A program made the translations under genes and the position numbers. Below are positions 48,802 through 61,775 of a stretch of 64,000 nt of DNA, one piece after another; within the stretch, counting starts at the first letter, position 1, and each line of letters begins with the position of its first letter. The stretch is taken from NCBI RefSeq assembly GCF_009905375.1, contig NC_133656.1, positions 235,485,111 to 235,549,110 on the forward strand, read 5' to 3'. Source of the DNA: Apium graveolens. Lineage: Eukaryota; Streptophyta; Magnoliopsida; Apiales; Apiaceae. The notes beneath the pieces were generated by a model. It was not told the origin of the DNA, ran no database searches, and saw only the letters and a list, made by a program, of their open reading frames with translations.

Positions 48802-49394
48802 TGTTAGATATATTTGTGATGTCATGTGTAATATGATTTGTGTTTAGTTTTTAGATCTTACTTAAGAGGACAATTCAGTACTTAACTGGAAATCAGCACT
48901 TATACTAAAGACAGAACTTAAGTTATCAGAACTTAAGTTATCAGAAGATATTTATCAGGAGATAATACTTAAGATGACTTTCAGATAAGGCAGGCGACTG
49001 ATTGAAAGGAAAAAAGATCGAGACTAAGAAAGAAAAAATTATGCATGAAGAAGGAATTCTATGAAAAATAGAATACTTGGAAGAAAAGATAACTAGTTGA
49101 TATATTTTAGGAAGCAGAATTATATTCCATATCAATTAGAACATTATCTTGTAACTGTGTAGTATATAAATACAGGCATAGAGTTTACACTATATGTGTT
49201 ATCATTATCGAAGTTATTATTCATTGTAACCCTAACAGCTCTCCTGATATTTGTTAATCACTGAGAGAGAACAGTTTCATATTGTAACAGAGTTTATTGT
49301 GTTGAATAAAATCTGTGTCATGTTAAGTTATTATATTCGATTTGATTATAGTAAACACTATATTTAACCCCTTTCTACAGTGTGTGACCTAACA
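48802..49394 (+). repeat. 3' LTR of the copia element
   Basis: 593 bp, same ends as the 5' LTR (TGTTAGAT to CCTAACA), followed by target copy AACCC. TATA box (TATATAAATAC) near 49166. Confidence 0.95.
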
Positions 49395-49399
49395 AACCC

Positions 49400-51060
49400 T
49401 CATCAACTTAAGATAACAGTAGTGGTCAGATAGAAAAAGAAATATACTCGAGTCGTTGTGAAATGAAGACTAATAGTAGTCATTTTTAAATACATAAACC
49501 TATGATGAATTATCAAATGTGTTCTCTAATTTCTTTTAAAAGAAAATGAATCAAAATCCTAGCTAATTATTATGTGGGTTGTAAAATACTTAGAACCGTA
49601 CACTTCTATGTATGGAAAATTTTGTCATATTGAATAAACTTTTTTATATGAGTACGTTGTGAAGTTTATCAAGTATTGCCCATCTTTGTGCAGAAGATGA
49701 TTTTAATATGTAATTGATTTTATAATTCAATTTTAAGAATGAAATGTATTTTTTTTCTTTTATTTGAAAATCAATTTTCAAACAACTAAGACATTGTTTA
49801 ACACAACATTTTAACAACCAATGCACTGACGAAAAAATAAAAAAAATATGTGTAAATAGTAAAATAAGTATATTAAAACAATGAAACATTCTTTTTCGAA
49901 CATGATAAAAAGAAAAGTTTTATGAATATCACATTTTTATCTAAAATTTTGTAGATCACCTATGTTTTACAATCAAAACATTGTAAAATATATAATTTTG
50001 TGAATTATATTTAGGAATATCATTAATTCATCAATATTGTTAAAAGTCATTTAAGTTTAACAAGTATAATGTGTATTTTCTGCAATTTAAACAAATATTC
50101 TACAAATTAAACATGTTTTGTAAAATAAAATATTTTATAATGTTTTAAATGCAGTACATTATAATGTTCAAGATTTTGAATAAAATAATGATATTTGTAG
50201 AACATAATTCGCAAAATAATATATTTTGTAATGTTTTTATGTAGTTGCAACAGGTCGAACTTGACTCACATGCTAAAACATATTAATTAAATGGATGTCA
50301 TTTGTTAAAAATATTAATTATTTGAATACGTAATTTAAAGAATTAGAAGCATACCACTATTATTTACCCTAAATATTATATCTAGAACATAATGTTAAGC
50401 ATCAATATTCAACAAAAAAAAGAGAGTAAAAAAGTGTAAAATACTCATGACATATTTTACTTTTTGTCACTCTAAACAATATAAGTATCAATTTCTTCCA
50501 AATATGATCAAAACAAAATGGAATCATAGAAAAAATGTTTAGCAAAAATTAGTAATATTCCGCTAAAGTGCGAGGCCACGGAAACTTTCCTAATATTGCA
50601 TGGCTCTTTGTTTGCTCAATGCTCTGTCTCCATCCCTCTTCTCTACACAATCATATCTTACTTTTTTAGCTAGCAAGCTCAAATTAAATTTCAATAAAAA
50701 TCTCACATTACTCTTCACCTTCCCCTTATTATCCCTTTCTTCAGTAGTATTATTGTTAGTTTTCCATCCAATTTCCCTGCATATCTATCTCTCTACACAC
50801 TCAAATATCTTTGTATTAAAGTATCTTTTTCTTTTTATTTATATTAGATTTTTGTTTAGCTCTTTTTTTCCGGAGCCTTCAGATCAAATCGACGAGAACT
50901 GTTAGATTTAATATTATTTATGAGGTATAAGATTCGAATACTTTTAACAACATAGTACAATATACAATGATAAAAATAATCGTGCATTTATACTAGTATT
51001 AATAATATCCATTTGTGAGGAAAATTAAAATGTTATAAATTTAATCAAATCTCTCACACA
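49400..51060. other. AT-rich intergenic DNA upstream of the Pumilio gene
   Basis: No recognisable domain in the short frames (for example 49644-49889 minus and 50600-50905 plus). No transposon ends or structural RNA were recognised. Confidence 0.5.
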
Positions 51061-51110
51061 CATTAGACTCCTAGACATTCCCCAACTCTTAAACCCCTAG
51101 CGCACACACT

Positions 51111-51190
51111 CTAATCTCTCTCCATTTACGTCTCTCTCTCTCTCTCTCCATCTCTCTGTCTCTCTCTCTCCATCTCTCTCCATCTCTCTC
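51111..51190 (+). promoter_or_regulatory. CT-rich leader of the Pumilio gene
   Basis: A (CT)n/(TCTC)n tract lies within 100 bp before the ATG at 51203, broken by CCAT words. Such tracts are common in plant 5' leaders and core promoters and can bind GAGA-type (BPC) factors; the latter is general knowledge, not shown here. Confidence 0.6.
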
Positions 51191-51202
51191 GATTTAGACC
51201 AC

Positions 51203-54200
51203 ATGGCCAACACTCGGCAAAACCAAACCAATGGCCTCCACCACTCCCCGGAGTTCCAGCCCTCCGGTCATCTTCCGGCGGCTGATCAGGCCTTAAACAC
51301 CGCCTTTTCATCACTCACTCTCTCCCCACCACCGGCGCCGACTTTCTCTCCGATAAACAGTACCGGTTACCTTCCACATGGTCGTCGTCAAGGTACCACT
51401 AACATTCTTAACGACACAAGTTTACAGAATTTAAGGTTTCAGCTTGGTCAGATGGGCTCTGGTGTGGGCCCACGTAATCCAGTTGTGGGCCCGGATATTT
51501 TTCCAATGTATGCACCGCCGCCGGCCCTTTATAACAGTTATCTAAATTACCCATCTGGACTTTTGTATAATGATGCTTTGAATTCTCAGTATTCAAGAAT
51601 GTTGTATGATTTTAATAATAACTTGATTCGCAAGAAACAGATGGACTTGTATCGAGTTCATAATGCTCAGATTATTCAGCCTCAAAATGGTGGTAGTGGT
51701 AGTAGTAATGTGTATCGTAGACCGAATAATCGAGTGGTTCAGCCGTATGATTTTGTGAGTTTAAGTGATATGAAAGGTGGGATTGTAGGGTATGCTATGG
51801 ATCAACACTGGTGTAGAGTTTTGCAGGCTAAGTTTGCTGATCCAAGTCAAGAAGAGATCGAAATGGTGTTATTGGAAATTATTGACTGCGTTGATCAGTT
51901 GATGAAAAATCCGTTTGGTAATTATCTTGTACAAAGCCTCATTGTTGTTTGTAATGAGGAACAAAAGAACAGGATGATTTTGTCTGTCACAAAGAACACG
52001 TTCCAGTTTGTTGATATTTGTTGTAATCCCCACGGGTACGTGTTTGTTAAAATACAGATTAATTATGCCTTGGATTAGCCTGAATCGTGATTTGCAATAC
52101 TGTGATCTTATCTTATTATTTTCTTATCAAGATGTTTTTACTTATGTTACAGGACTAGAGTGGTTCAGAAACTTATGGAGAACCTTAGTTCTCCTCATCA
52201 ACTTTCGGTGTTGATGGCAGTGATAGGATCTGGTGCTGCAATTTTGGCCATTGACCAGAATGGCCATCATGTCATCCAGTATTGCTTGACTCATTTTACA
52301 ACTGAAGACAACATGGTAATTTCTGAAAGCTCGTTTTATGTACAAATTGATTTGTTGAAAATATCTAGCCAACCATGTTTATAGAAGTGTAGAATCTTGA
52401 TTGATGAGTGTTAGGTACACAAAATAAGTATTGGTGCAGCATTGCACATGCCTGGTATTTTTTCAGTTTTCCATTTGTATGTGCACTTCCTCTTTGGTTT
52501 CTTTATTAGCTTTTGAAGAAAATTTAGCTACTTAGGGCTTGTTTGTTAACCTATGGGGTGCGTTGCTCAGTTTTGCAGTTTTTAATTTTTGTTAATACAA
52601 TGCATCATTGTTGTCTTTTGGTTCGATTGAATTATTTGCGACTCGTGTGTTGAATTATTTTGTGGGACTTTCGAAATGTGATTTCTGTCCACTTCTAAAG
52701 TGAAATATATAGCTTCAGCATTTCAACTGAATTGAATTATACATTTTTTAATTTGATTAGATTATCCATCTGTTTTTGAGGTTTCTGTCCAGTTTAAAGG
52801 TTTTAACATTTACCAAAACGAGTTATTGCTAGCATAGTGTAGATTAAATTCTTTAATTTTGAAGAATGAATTGGAACAGCTCAATACGGGTCCTTGGATA
52901 CCTCCAAACATAATGTTGTAATTATTTACATCAACTCACAGCTAAACAATTAAAGCCTAATTTTTTCAGTCTCTACCTTTTACTGTAGCTTTATGAAACC
53001 TGGTATGGACCTATAAACACATTCAGAGGCTCATAGAAAGCTATCGCTTCCTAGTACCTGTTACAGATTTTTTTGTTACGGTTGAATTAGTCTGATTAGC
53101 GCATACCAAAACAGTTATCAGTATCTATATCTTACTAGTCACAATATTTTATTAACTAAACACTTTCACATTATTTCACTATACAGCTGTTGGTCGTGTT
53201 CTCTGTAGTAATCTGTATCGTTTCTAGGATATAGTATCAAACGTTATTATTGGTATAATATGTCTGCTTCAATGAGTTATCTAATTTTGAGGTGTCAATA
53301 ACAGCTTCTCATCAATAACCTAGCGGATAACTGTTATAAAGTTGCCGTAGACAGAAGTGGCTGCTGTGTTCTGCAGATCTGTGTGGAAAAATCTAAGGGG
53401 CAACCTAGACAACGGGTAGTTTCTGAGATCTTAGCTAATGCAGTTCATCTCTCCAGGGATCCTTATGGGTTTGTTCTTTCTGCTACTTTGGTGTATTTTT
53501 CTTTTCGCTATATCTGATGTTTTAAACTAACATATTCAAACATTGTATTTGTACATCTAGCAATTATGTGCTACAGCATATGCTGGGACTGAGAGAACCA
53601 GATATCAAAGCAAATCTCATGAAACAACTGGAAGGAGAATTCATGCACATCGCGTGCAATAAATATGGGAGTAATGTTGTAGAAAAGTTTCTTGAGTCGG
53701 GTGAAGATCATTCTTCACAAATTATAATGGAGATTGTCGGAGATTCCAATGCATCGATGATCCTGTTGGACCCCTTCGGAAACTATGTGATTCAGTCTGC
53801 ATTAGCTGTTTCTAAGGTTAGTTCATTGCTCAAATTCTCATATTCTCAGATGTTATCAATGCACTTCTGTTTCTCTATCAATCAATGTGAAGTTGTGAAC
53901 TAGTATTAGGTGGACAAATCCCATGTCAAGATTTGCACCAAATGTTTGTTGCATTTGAATTCATTTTCTTTACTCTGTGTATTTAGAAAACACAAGAAAA
54001 TTGTATGGAAAGGAAATGGCAGTGAAATGTAATAAAGTTATGACTCAGGAGACACTTGAATAGATTCTGCTACTAGTAATTTTTATGGTTTATCAATAGG
54101 TAACAGTCTAAATAATTATCTATAGCATTTTGTCTTCATGTATTTTACACTTCTGCATAAGCCATAAAGCCCTTGGTGTTTGGCAAGCCCTCTGTGTCTG

Positions 54201-55487
54201 GTGGTGTGGCAAATCTTTAAATTATTTACCCAATTTTTTGTAAGAAACTAAAAATGGTCTGGTATTTTTTCTGAATCTGTTTCACTTCCTTATCCAAAAA
54301 AGTGAACTGTTCCACTACCGGTCCCAACTAATTATACCCTTACTTTCTTTCTAACAACTTATTAATGCCCTCTAAGAAATTTACCCTCTTTTTATCTGTA
54401 GTTAGTTATGCACATCCTTTAGATATCTATTAGTTCTCTTCAAAAATTTCACAACTTCCTCTCTAGAAAAGATTTTGCAGTGTGCACTGCACGTCTGCAC
54501 CTAAAGTTTGAATCGTACTTCTACTTTTATGAGTTTCATAAACTTTCCACTTTCTCGAAATATGCACTTCTCTAAAATTTAAGCTGTGTCTAAATGTGCA
54601 TTGTGCTTTTTCCATCGAATATTTTTCAAACTTATTCTCCATGGAACTTTATAAAGTTTCCTGACATTGGCTATATGCTAAATCGACTCAATTTTCTGGA
54701 ATTGGATATTTGCTTATGATGGAACAAGAAACTCTCACCAAACAAGTTTTCAAATCAAACAGAGAAAATGAAGCAAAATGTTGCTGAACAAAAAGCCAGA
54801 TTTCTTGATAATTCAGAAGTATCATGTTTATCTGATCTTCTTCTCTCCCTTCCTCATTTGACTTTCTTTTCTTTGCCTTGTGCTATAATTCAAGCTCAAT
54901 TTTTGGACGTCAAAGGTTAATCCTATCATTAGTTTTAAAAAGTTTAGACAAATAAGAGAAACTATAGACGGTTACTCTAGTGACCAAGACTTGGCTAGCT
55001 GTATATATGTTTTAGATTGCCTATTTTTATTAAAAGGTAAGCAATGTTTTCCTAGTGTGCATATGCAGCATTTGGTCAATGTGAATTATAAGGTAAGTAA
55101 TGTGAAACAATCTAAACTTTTCGCTTGTTGACCTACTTTCAGTTAGATATCTTTTATCCCACCTGTTAATAATGTCTGTTTTGACTTCTCATTGGAGATT
55201 GATAAAACACAGTATTGTCAACAATTGATTGCATAAGAACAAAGCCTTGTTGAAATGTAAATATAACATTTTTCAGGTTTTCAACCAGACTTTAGATGCT
55301 TCTCTTTGTTCTCAAGCCTTTACTCAGGGATGCTATGTAGTGATAATATTTGTTTATTTTAATACAGGGGGCTGCGCGGAATGCACTTCTTCAGTTAATC
55401 CAAGACAATGCCTCTTCCATGCGAAGCAATCTCTATGGAAGAAAGATTATAGCGTGTCTGGAGAAGAGAAAGAATAACTTGATGTAG
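51203..55487 (+). CDS. Pumilio/PUF-family RNA-binding protein, APUM12-like (five exons)
   Basis: Sequence-specific mRNA 3'-UTR binder that represses translation or stability. Exons: 51203-52035, 52153-52315, 53305-53468, 53561-53816, 55368-55487; all GT-AG, joining to 511 aa. The N-terminal 190 residues are Pro/Ser/Asn-rich and unstructured. The C-terminal half is a PUM-HD; base-contact helices read CRVLQ (204-208), NYLVQ (240-244), TRVVQ (279-283), HHVIQ (316-320), CCVLQ, NYVLQ (388-392), SNVVE (424-428) and NYVIQ (461-465), then a closing YGRKIIACL. The order fits R1 to R8, with R3, R4 and R5 departing from classical PUM residues. The start is the first ATG after the CT-rich leader. Best family guess is the plant APUM9-12 group; no exact orthologue claimed. 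Confidence 0.92.
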
Positions 55488-55918
55488 GAGTCTCCTGTCG
55501 AGTGATTGCTGTTGTGGTGTTCCAGATCTCTGGAAATAACTGATGTTGTTCTGTTGTTCTTGGTCAGGTAGCGAAACTTTCGTATTTGTAGGTCGTTGAA
55601 ATAGTTGAATATGCATTGTATTGGTATCATGAAATGTCTGTAGTCTGTTTACAGCATTGTTACTTATACTTAAAAGACAGGGAATCAGAAGATAGGGGAA
55701 TAATCAGGGAAATTGAGTCTTGAGATTGTTGTTTTTTTAATACAGGAATGCCTATGGGCTATGGACAAAGATGACAGTTATGAAATTTTTATTGTTGTCT
55801 TTTTACTTTTCACCCCCATCTTCTTTTGCTTGTTACCTGTTATAAAAGAAGTGGTGAATGGTGTGTTGAAGCTATTCTGGCAATCATATTAACGTCCTTG
55901 AAGCAATTGCAATAAATT
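55488..55918. other. Pumilio 3' untranslated region
   Basis: Sequence after TAG 55485-55487 up to the MITE at 55921. AATAAA near 55912 could serve as a poly(A) signal. No other gene seen. Confidence 0.5.
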
Positions 55919-56122
55919 TACTCCCTCTATTTCATTTTAACTGTCGCTTGACTTTTCTGCACGTATTTCAAGATGTTTTGACCGCATAGTAAAAATTATT
56001 ATTTTTTAAATTTTCTTTATGTATATAAGAATTTTAAAATCATTATTTTAACTATACGGTCAAATCACTTCGAAATGAGTGTAAAAAAGTTAAATTACTA
56101 TTAAAATGAAAAAGATGGAGTA
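55919..56122. mobile_element. Stowaway-type MITE
   Basis: TA-CTCCCTCTATTTCATTTTAACTG at the left and the inverted match TTAAAATGAAAAAGATGGAG-TA at the right, about 200 bp between TA duplications. Longer internal inverted matching (TTTTGACCGCATAG versus CTATACGGTCAAA) makes it nearly a full hairpin. Confidence 0.85.
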
Positions 56123-57540
56123 GTTGATGAATAGAGTCACCGACCATATGTTGGGATTTTGGGCCTGGATACATGAAAGAGTAATGCGAGATTATTATCT
56201 ACGAGAAGATTGAATCAAATTAGAAGTTTGAATAAATTTGACTGCATCAATTTATAATATTGGTGTTTGTTAATGGATTAAATTAATTGTTAGTTCCAAA
56301 TTGCTAATTTTTAAAAAAAATGCGTAAATTTTTTTTCGAGTTAAAATATAAATAACCAATTATACTCCTATTTACCAAATAGTTTCATTCAAATAGCTAC
56401 ATTCAATTTATCGGTCAAAATTGTTAACTCAATTTTAAGAATGTACGCAATTCGGATCAAATCGATTTTAATATAAAAGTCGGAACCAAATTAGTTAAGT
56501 TCAACACCATATAACTGTTAATTCAAATATAGTGCGTTCATGCATGCATTTTTGAAACCTGATATACATCCGTTGCGAATGATCAAGAATGGAGACATGG
56601 GAGCATGCTAAGCGGATAAACGATTAAACAAATATGCAAAGGTGATGAATGATCAGAGGTTCCCATGCGCACACCGCCCACATGAAGCAGGGCCGTTTTG
56701 CACATACGCTAATCATTTTAAGGTTATTATTATTATTATGTGCAAGAATTCACGAGTTATAGTCGTCTGATCTCATTCTACAACCCCCCCGGCTACCTCG
56801 TCAACTCAAATGCTACCGGTCCCCACTCTTGACTATTGCCCCTGCCCGTTCGTTCTCCCTCCTTCGTCATTATTTTGGTTTTTCTCGCCTCATCTCAATC
56901 AATCCTCATCTATCGCCGCTGGAGGTGACACATGATTGTTAATGGGGCGGGTTCGGGGCGAGAATTGACATTTTAATACACGTCCCGTGTAAAAGAAATT
57001 TGTCCCGAACCTGTCCCGTTCCTTGCAAAAATTTATAATGTATCCTCATTTCTGTTTTACGGGGCAAATCTTAATCCCCGTTCCCTCCTATGACCATTTT
57101 CAATACATATTTTTTCTAAATAAAATTATTTTTTATAACATATTATTCAAAAGAAATATATAGATGATTTAAAATTTGCTATACAATATATTTATTTTAT
57201 TAGGTATATATGAAATAAATAAATTATAATTTATTCTATATTATAAATATATTTTACCACAAAATATAATATATATACTATATTCGGGGCGGGGCGGATT
57301 TTACCCGTGGAGATTATAAAAATATCGTACTCGCCCCATATTTAAACGGGATAAATTTTGTTCGTTTGCCTCTTCAAAATTCAAATCACCAATCTTTTGA
57401 ACATATTTATCTACAAAACATCTATTTCATTTGTAAAAAAACAGTAAAGCACCGTGACAATTTAACATTTGAGAACAAATTGTGAAAAATAAAATTTTAA
57501 ATTCTAATATTTCTTGTTAAAAAATTATCTTTTGCTGTCA
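56123..57540. other. Intergenic DNA with a GGGGCGGG-flanked repeat
   Basis: Between about 56942 and 57350 an AT-rich core is flanked by GC-rich segments holding GGGGCGGGTTCGGGGCG on the left and CGGGGCGGGGCGG with TCGCCCCAT on the right, with matching TTTGTCCCG / ACGGGATAAA words. This looks like a non-autonomous DNA transposon, possibly hAT, but no target duplication was fixed. A CT-rich stretch at 56780-56920 is not a gene as far as I can tell. Confidence 0.4.
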
Positions 57541-57542
57541 TG

Positions 57543-57781
57543 TACTCTGTCCCAATTTATTTGTTTAATTTGATTTTTTTATAATTAAATTGACTCAACT
57601 TTCATTATTAATAAAAATTTATTTTTTATTATTTTTAAAAATTAAAAAACATATGTTAAAATAGATTAAATATATTTTTAATGGTATATTTTTTATAAAT
57701 ATTTTCAGTTATTTATTATATGAAATTTTTTGTTAAAGTTGGATCGATCTAACTTAAAAAAATTAAACGAAAGGGATAGAT
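57543..57781. mobile_element. Degraded Stowaway-like MITE
   Basis: Left end TACTCTGTCCCAATTTATTTG pairs imperfectly with the right end AATTAAACGAAAGGGATAGA in inverted orientation. AT-rich, non-coding. Confidence 0.55.
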
Positions 57782-57909
57782 TGGGAAGGAAAGATAATTT
57801 CTTGCCATAAAATTGTTCTTTGCTGTCGTATACTATCCTATCTAATTTTGCAATCCACTACTATAATAGATTAATAGTCAGCTCTTTATATAGCAATCAA
57901 CTAAAATAA

Positions 57910-58292
57910 TACTCCCGGTTCCATGTTACCAAACATACCTAGTATATGTTGCTTATCGCAGAGTCTGGATAGGGTAAGATATACGCAGTATTCCCCTCAT
58001 TCAAAAGAATGATGAGACTGTCTCCCAAAAGACTACCAGCTTATATGTGTGCATGTGCACAATATGTAAAAGATCCCGGGCTTATTCATGCTAAACGATT
58101 TATTATTAATTTACGTCTAATCTATAATATTATACATGAGTGATCTTGTTGAATTCGTATTTATGAGTACTTTAATAAAATGAAGTTTTAATATTTAATA
58201 CTAATACGAAATTAAAGATATTAACAATCAAAAGTGTGCATTGATAAACGTGTACAACAAAAATAGGAAACGTTTTTAAGGACGGAGGGAAT
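57910..58292. mobile_element. Possible Stowaway-like MITE upstream of the DUF620 gene
   Basis: Left TACTCCCGGTTCC and right GGACGGAGGGAATA are Stowaway-like inverted ends. The interior has a GGGTAAGATATACGCAG stretch resembling words found in some plant SINEs. Two different origins are possible and the call is weak. Confidence 0.35.
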
Positions 58293-58592
58293 ATCTCATC
58301 ACAATAATTTCCAACCAATATTATTAGAATTAATTAGGAATGATATAAAACAACAAACCAAATCAATAAATATCAACACTATAATCACACTTAACACTCC
58401 TAATCAGAAAGTTCAAACATTACGTTACGTTTTTCCAACTCGCAACAAACACTTCATCCATCGTATCTACTTACACATTACACACACAGAACAAAAACAC
58501 AAACACAAACTCTATCTCCTTTCTTAAAAAAACACACACTGACACACACACATTCTTACAACAAAAGTCCAAGAAAACAAAATCAAAAACAA

Positions 58593-60591
58593 ATGGACAG
58601 AAAACCAGGTTTTTTCACTTCCTTAAAACAAGAAGTAACCCGAAGCTTATCTCCGGCGAGGTCACGCAGCCGGAGAAGCCGGAGCAACTCGCCGCATTCC
58701 GGCTTACTCCGGCGCCGGAAAACAAAAAACCAAACTGACCATTTTATGTTTAGATCAGGCAGTTTAAGACCAAGTGAAGCATTGTCTCCGTTAAGAGAAG
58801 GTCCTGATCCCAATGAAGTAATGGACGGTGGAGATTCAAAGAAGAAGAGTCATTGGATGAAAGGTCGTGATCATGGGAATAATAGTAGTAGTAGTAGTAA
58901 TCAACGGTCGGATCTGAGTTTGATGCTTGGTGTTCTTGGTGCACCGTTAGCTCCTGTGCACGTTAGTTGTAGTCAACTTTTTGCTCATCTTAGTATCAAA
59001 GATACTCCCATTGTAATAACCTCTCACTTCCCTCTTCTTGTCTTTTTCTTAAATTATTTTTTATTTATTTTGAAGATTTAATTTAATTTTTATGGTACTT
59101 GTTTTGTTTGCTTATGAATTGATTTATTTTTATTTTTTTAAATGTTTGTGAAGTTGCCTATGTGTATGTATGTGTGCTAATTTGCTGTTTTCTGAAGTTT
59201 TGTGTTTTAGTGGGCCAGGGAAGAATAGAAAACAAAAACATGAAGTTTTGATTTTTGTTGCTTTGGTGTAATTTCTAGATTTTGTTGTGTAATTTTTATA
59301 TTTATGGTGTTACTATGTTTGCTTATGTCAGTGTGGATAATTTTTTTTTTTGATAGGGATGGTTGAGTTTTTTTAGTGTTGTTTTGTTGATGTTATAATC
59401 AAATGAATGGATAAGGAATGAAGTTGTGGTTAGGGGTGTTTTGCAGTTTAAGATGTTGCAAGTATGGATAATGTGTTAGTTGACTCGGTGGATTATTGTT
59501 GCAGGAAACCTCATCTGCTCAGTACATTTTGCAACAATTTACTGCGGCGTCCGGAGGACAGAAGCTTCAGAATTCTACTCGAAATGCATATGCAATGGGG
59601 AAGGTGCGTATGCTGTCTTTTGATATTGAAACAGCTACGAAAGTGATAAAGAGCAGGAATTCGTCAAAAACAGCAGAATCGGGAGGTTTTGTGTTGTGGC
59701 AGATGCATCCAGATATGTGGTATGTTGAGCTTGCGCTTGGTGGCAGCAAGGTACATGCTGGTTGTAATGGTAGCCTTGTGTGGCGGCACACACCTTGGCA
59801 TGGTGCACATGCTGCGAAAGGGCCTGTTAGACCCTTGCGACGTGCTCTTCAGGTATAGTGTTCTCTGATCATTCGTTTGGTTTTTCTTTTATGTTTTAAA
59901 TTTTGGTATTAGTGTTTGAATTGATCTGACGTATTTTGGGGTTCAGGGTCTTGACCCGAGAACCACTGCAAGCATTTTTGCTGAGGCGAGATGTATTGGT
60001 GAAAAAAAGATCAGTGGAGAGGAATGTTTTATTCTCAAACTTTGCGCTGATCCACATACATTGAAAGCCAGGAGTGAGGGGCCAGCAGAGATCATAAGAC
60101 ACGTTTTGTTTGGGTATTTCAGCCAAAGAACAGGACTTCTGGTGCACTTGGAGGACTCTCACTTGACTCGTATCCAATCCAATGGTGGTGATGCTGTTTA
60201 CTGGGAGACCACAATCAATTCATTTCTAGACGATTATAGGCCCGTCGAGGGGATTATGGTTGCTCACTCGGGCCGATCAGTAGCTACTCTTTTTAAGTTC
60301 GGAGAAACAGCGATGAGTCACACCAAGACAAGGATGGAAGAAGTATGGACAATCGAAGAAGTGGCATTCAATGTCCCAGGTCTGTCAGAAGACTGTTTCA
60401 TTCCCCCAGCTGAACTAAGATGTGAATCTATTAGTGAAACACGTGAGCGCCCCAAGGAGGGTAGAGGAAAGACTGTTGTGGCTTCTGCAGCAGCAACATC
60501 ATATCAAACCAAAGTTGCAACACTGGAAAGATCACACAGCGGCCGTGCCAGCAACAAATTCTACTTTGAAGATGAATACAAACAAAAGTGA
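58593..60591 (+). CDS. DUF620-family protein (three exons)
   Basis: Plant-specific protein of unknown biochemical function. Exons: 58593-59012, 59505-59852, 59947-60591; GT-AG introns in phase 0, 470 aa, normal for the family. The N-terminus (residues 1-50) is basic and Ser/Arg-rich (SLSPARSRSRRSRS), followed by a Ser/Asn linker; no signal peptide or membrane segment is visible. The DUF620 domain covers roughly residues 140-420, with hallmark stretches YAMGKVRMLSFDIETATKV, GGFVLWQMHPDMWYVELALG, WRHTPWHGAHAAKGPVRPLR and HSGRSVATLFKFGETAMSHT. The tail (430-470) is low-complexity. The start is the first ATG after a long A/C-rich leader. Arabidopsis relatives are known only as DUF620 proteins; no enzyme role should be assumed. 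Confidence 0.93.
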
Positions 60592-61775
60592 CATTGTTCG
60601 TTGATCAAACTGGATATAAAGGTAGCATTTAGTTTAGTAATGTAGGATCTCTGTTAACCGAGGTGTCTTGAAATTGATAGCCAAGTCTCCTACAATCTGT
60701 AAATATTATTAAAATGTAGTTGGAGTCAGGTGATTCAATCAACACTCAGTCAGGAGTTCCATGATAAATATGCATACCTTTCGGAAAGGAGGTTTGTTAT
60801 CCTCACTTTGCTCATACATTAAACCATGTAAATTCTCTCATTATTGTGCAGCAGTCTTCGAGCTGTTTTGCTTGATAATAAACTTGTTAGCAAGTCATTG
60901 TTTATCATAATTCTCATAGGAATCAAAGTTTTCTGATTTTAGTTACTGGAAAATACACAAAGCAATCTTTATTCTGTGAAAGGAAGATAGTTGTATCATC
61001 TGTACAAGTCCGAAAAACTAGAAACTGAGTTCATCATTTGACTGCATTTTTGCATATGGATCATAACTTCTCATATGAACTCTATGTGACTAACGAAAAC
61101 TGTCTCTCTACTTCTCGGATCAAAGGCAAGGTCGGATCAAGGATAAATCTCCCTACAACCTGATAGACGGTAAGGTTTTCGATGTCATAATTCTTGGTAT
61201 GGTATGAAGTGTGAACTATATGTTTGTAATGTTAGGAATAAAAGCAAAAGGTGTGAGCATATCATGATGTTCCCAAAAGATTGTACCCACCATGATAAAT
61301 CTTTGCTTCATTTGTTATCTTGTATCTAATATCAATCATCATCATAGCTTTTGTAAAGGAATGCAAGAATTCTGTGGCTGCAATGTACATCAACTTTCTT
61401 GCATTTGAGTTGCTGATTATGTTTTGTTTTTGTCAAAATATAGATGTACTTATAACCTACAAAATTATGACATGCGAATCAAAATGAGTGTTAAGATACT
61501 AAAGATAGGTTACTTGAGAAAGCATGCGTCTAAAGGCTGAAGCCCAATCTGTACGTTTTCTTAGTTTACACCTCCAGCTTCAAGCCCAACTTTATTACAG
61601 ACAACTCCTAATTTTATTGTGCATACAATTTTGTCATATTGCAACTCCGAATTTTATATCTACAATTTTGTCATAGCAACTCCGAATTTATGTAGCCTAA
61701 AATTTTATTCTATTTTCCAAAATTTTGTTAAAGTACGATCAAAATAAAAAAATTTGGCCCAACTACATAAAATGT
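60592..61775. other. DUF620 3' untranslated region and intergenic DNA
   Basis: The first few hundred bases after TGA 60589-60591 are probably 3' UTR. No other gene, RNA or clear repeat recognised. Confidence 0.5.

Larger units (their letters stand above)
38773..49394 (+). mobile_element. Ty1/copia retrotransposon, SIRE-like, with two nested insertions
   Basis: Complete outer structure: 5' LTR 38773-39364, PBS 39367-39378, gag, pol in copia order (protease, integrase, RT, RNase H), an extra 3' frame, PPT 48790-48800 and 3' LTR 48802-49394. The 5-bp duplication AACCC flanks it (38768-38772 and 49395-49399). The LTRs differ by scattered substitutions and a few small indels, so insertion is not very recent. 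Inside lie an antisense solo LTR (42758-43735) and a hAT MITE (47681-48358). Without them the element is about 8.9 kb. The extra frame beyond pol fits the SIRE lineage. It is inactive through stops, frameshifts and a deletion in RNase H. Confidence 0.95.

Noticed and set aside
55229..55477. Frame overlapping the last Pumilio exon
   Set aside because: It reads the exon in the wrong frame; the Pumilio frame continues the conserved YGRKIIACL repeat.
59464..59791. Alternative frames on both strands across DUF620 exon 2
   Set aside because: Only the 59505-59852 frame fits the conserved DUF620 sequence and splices in phase.
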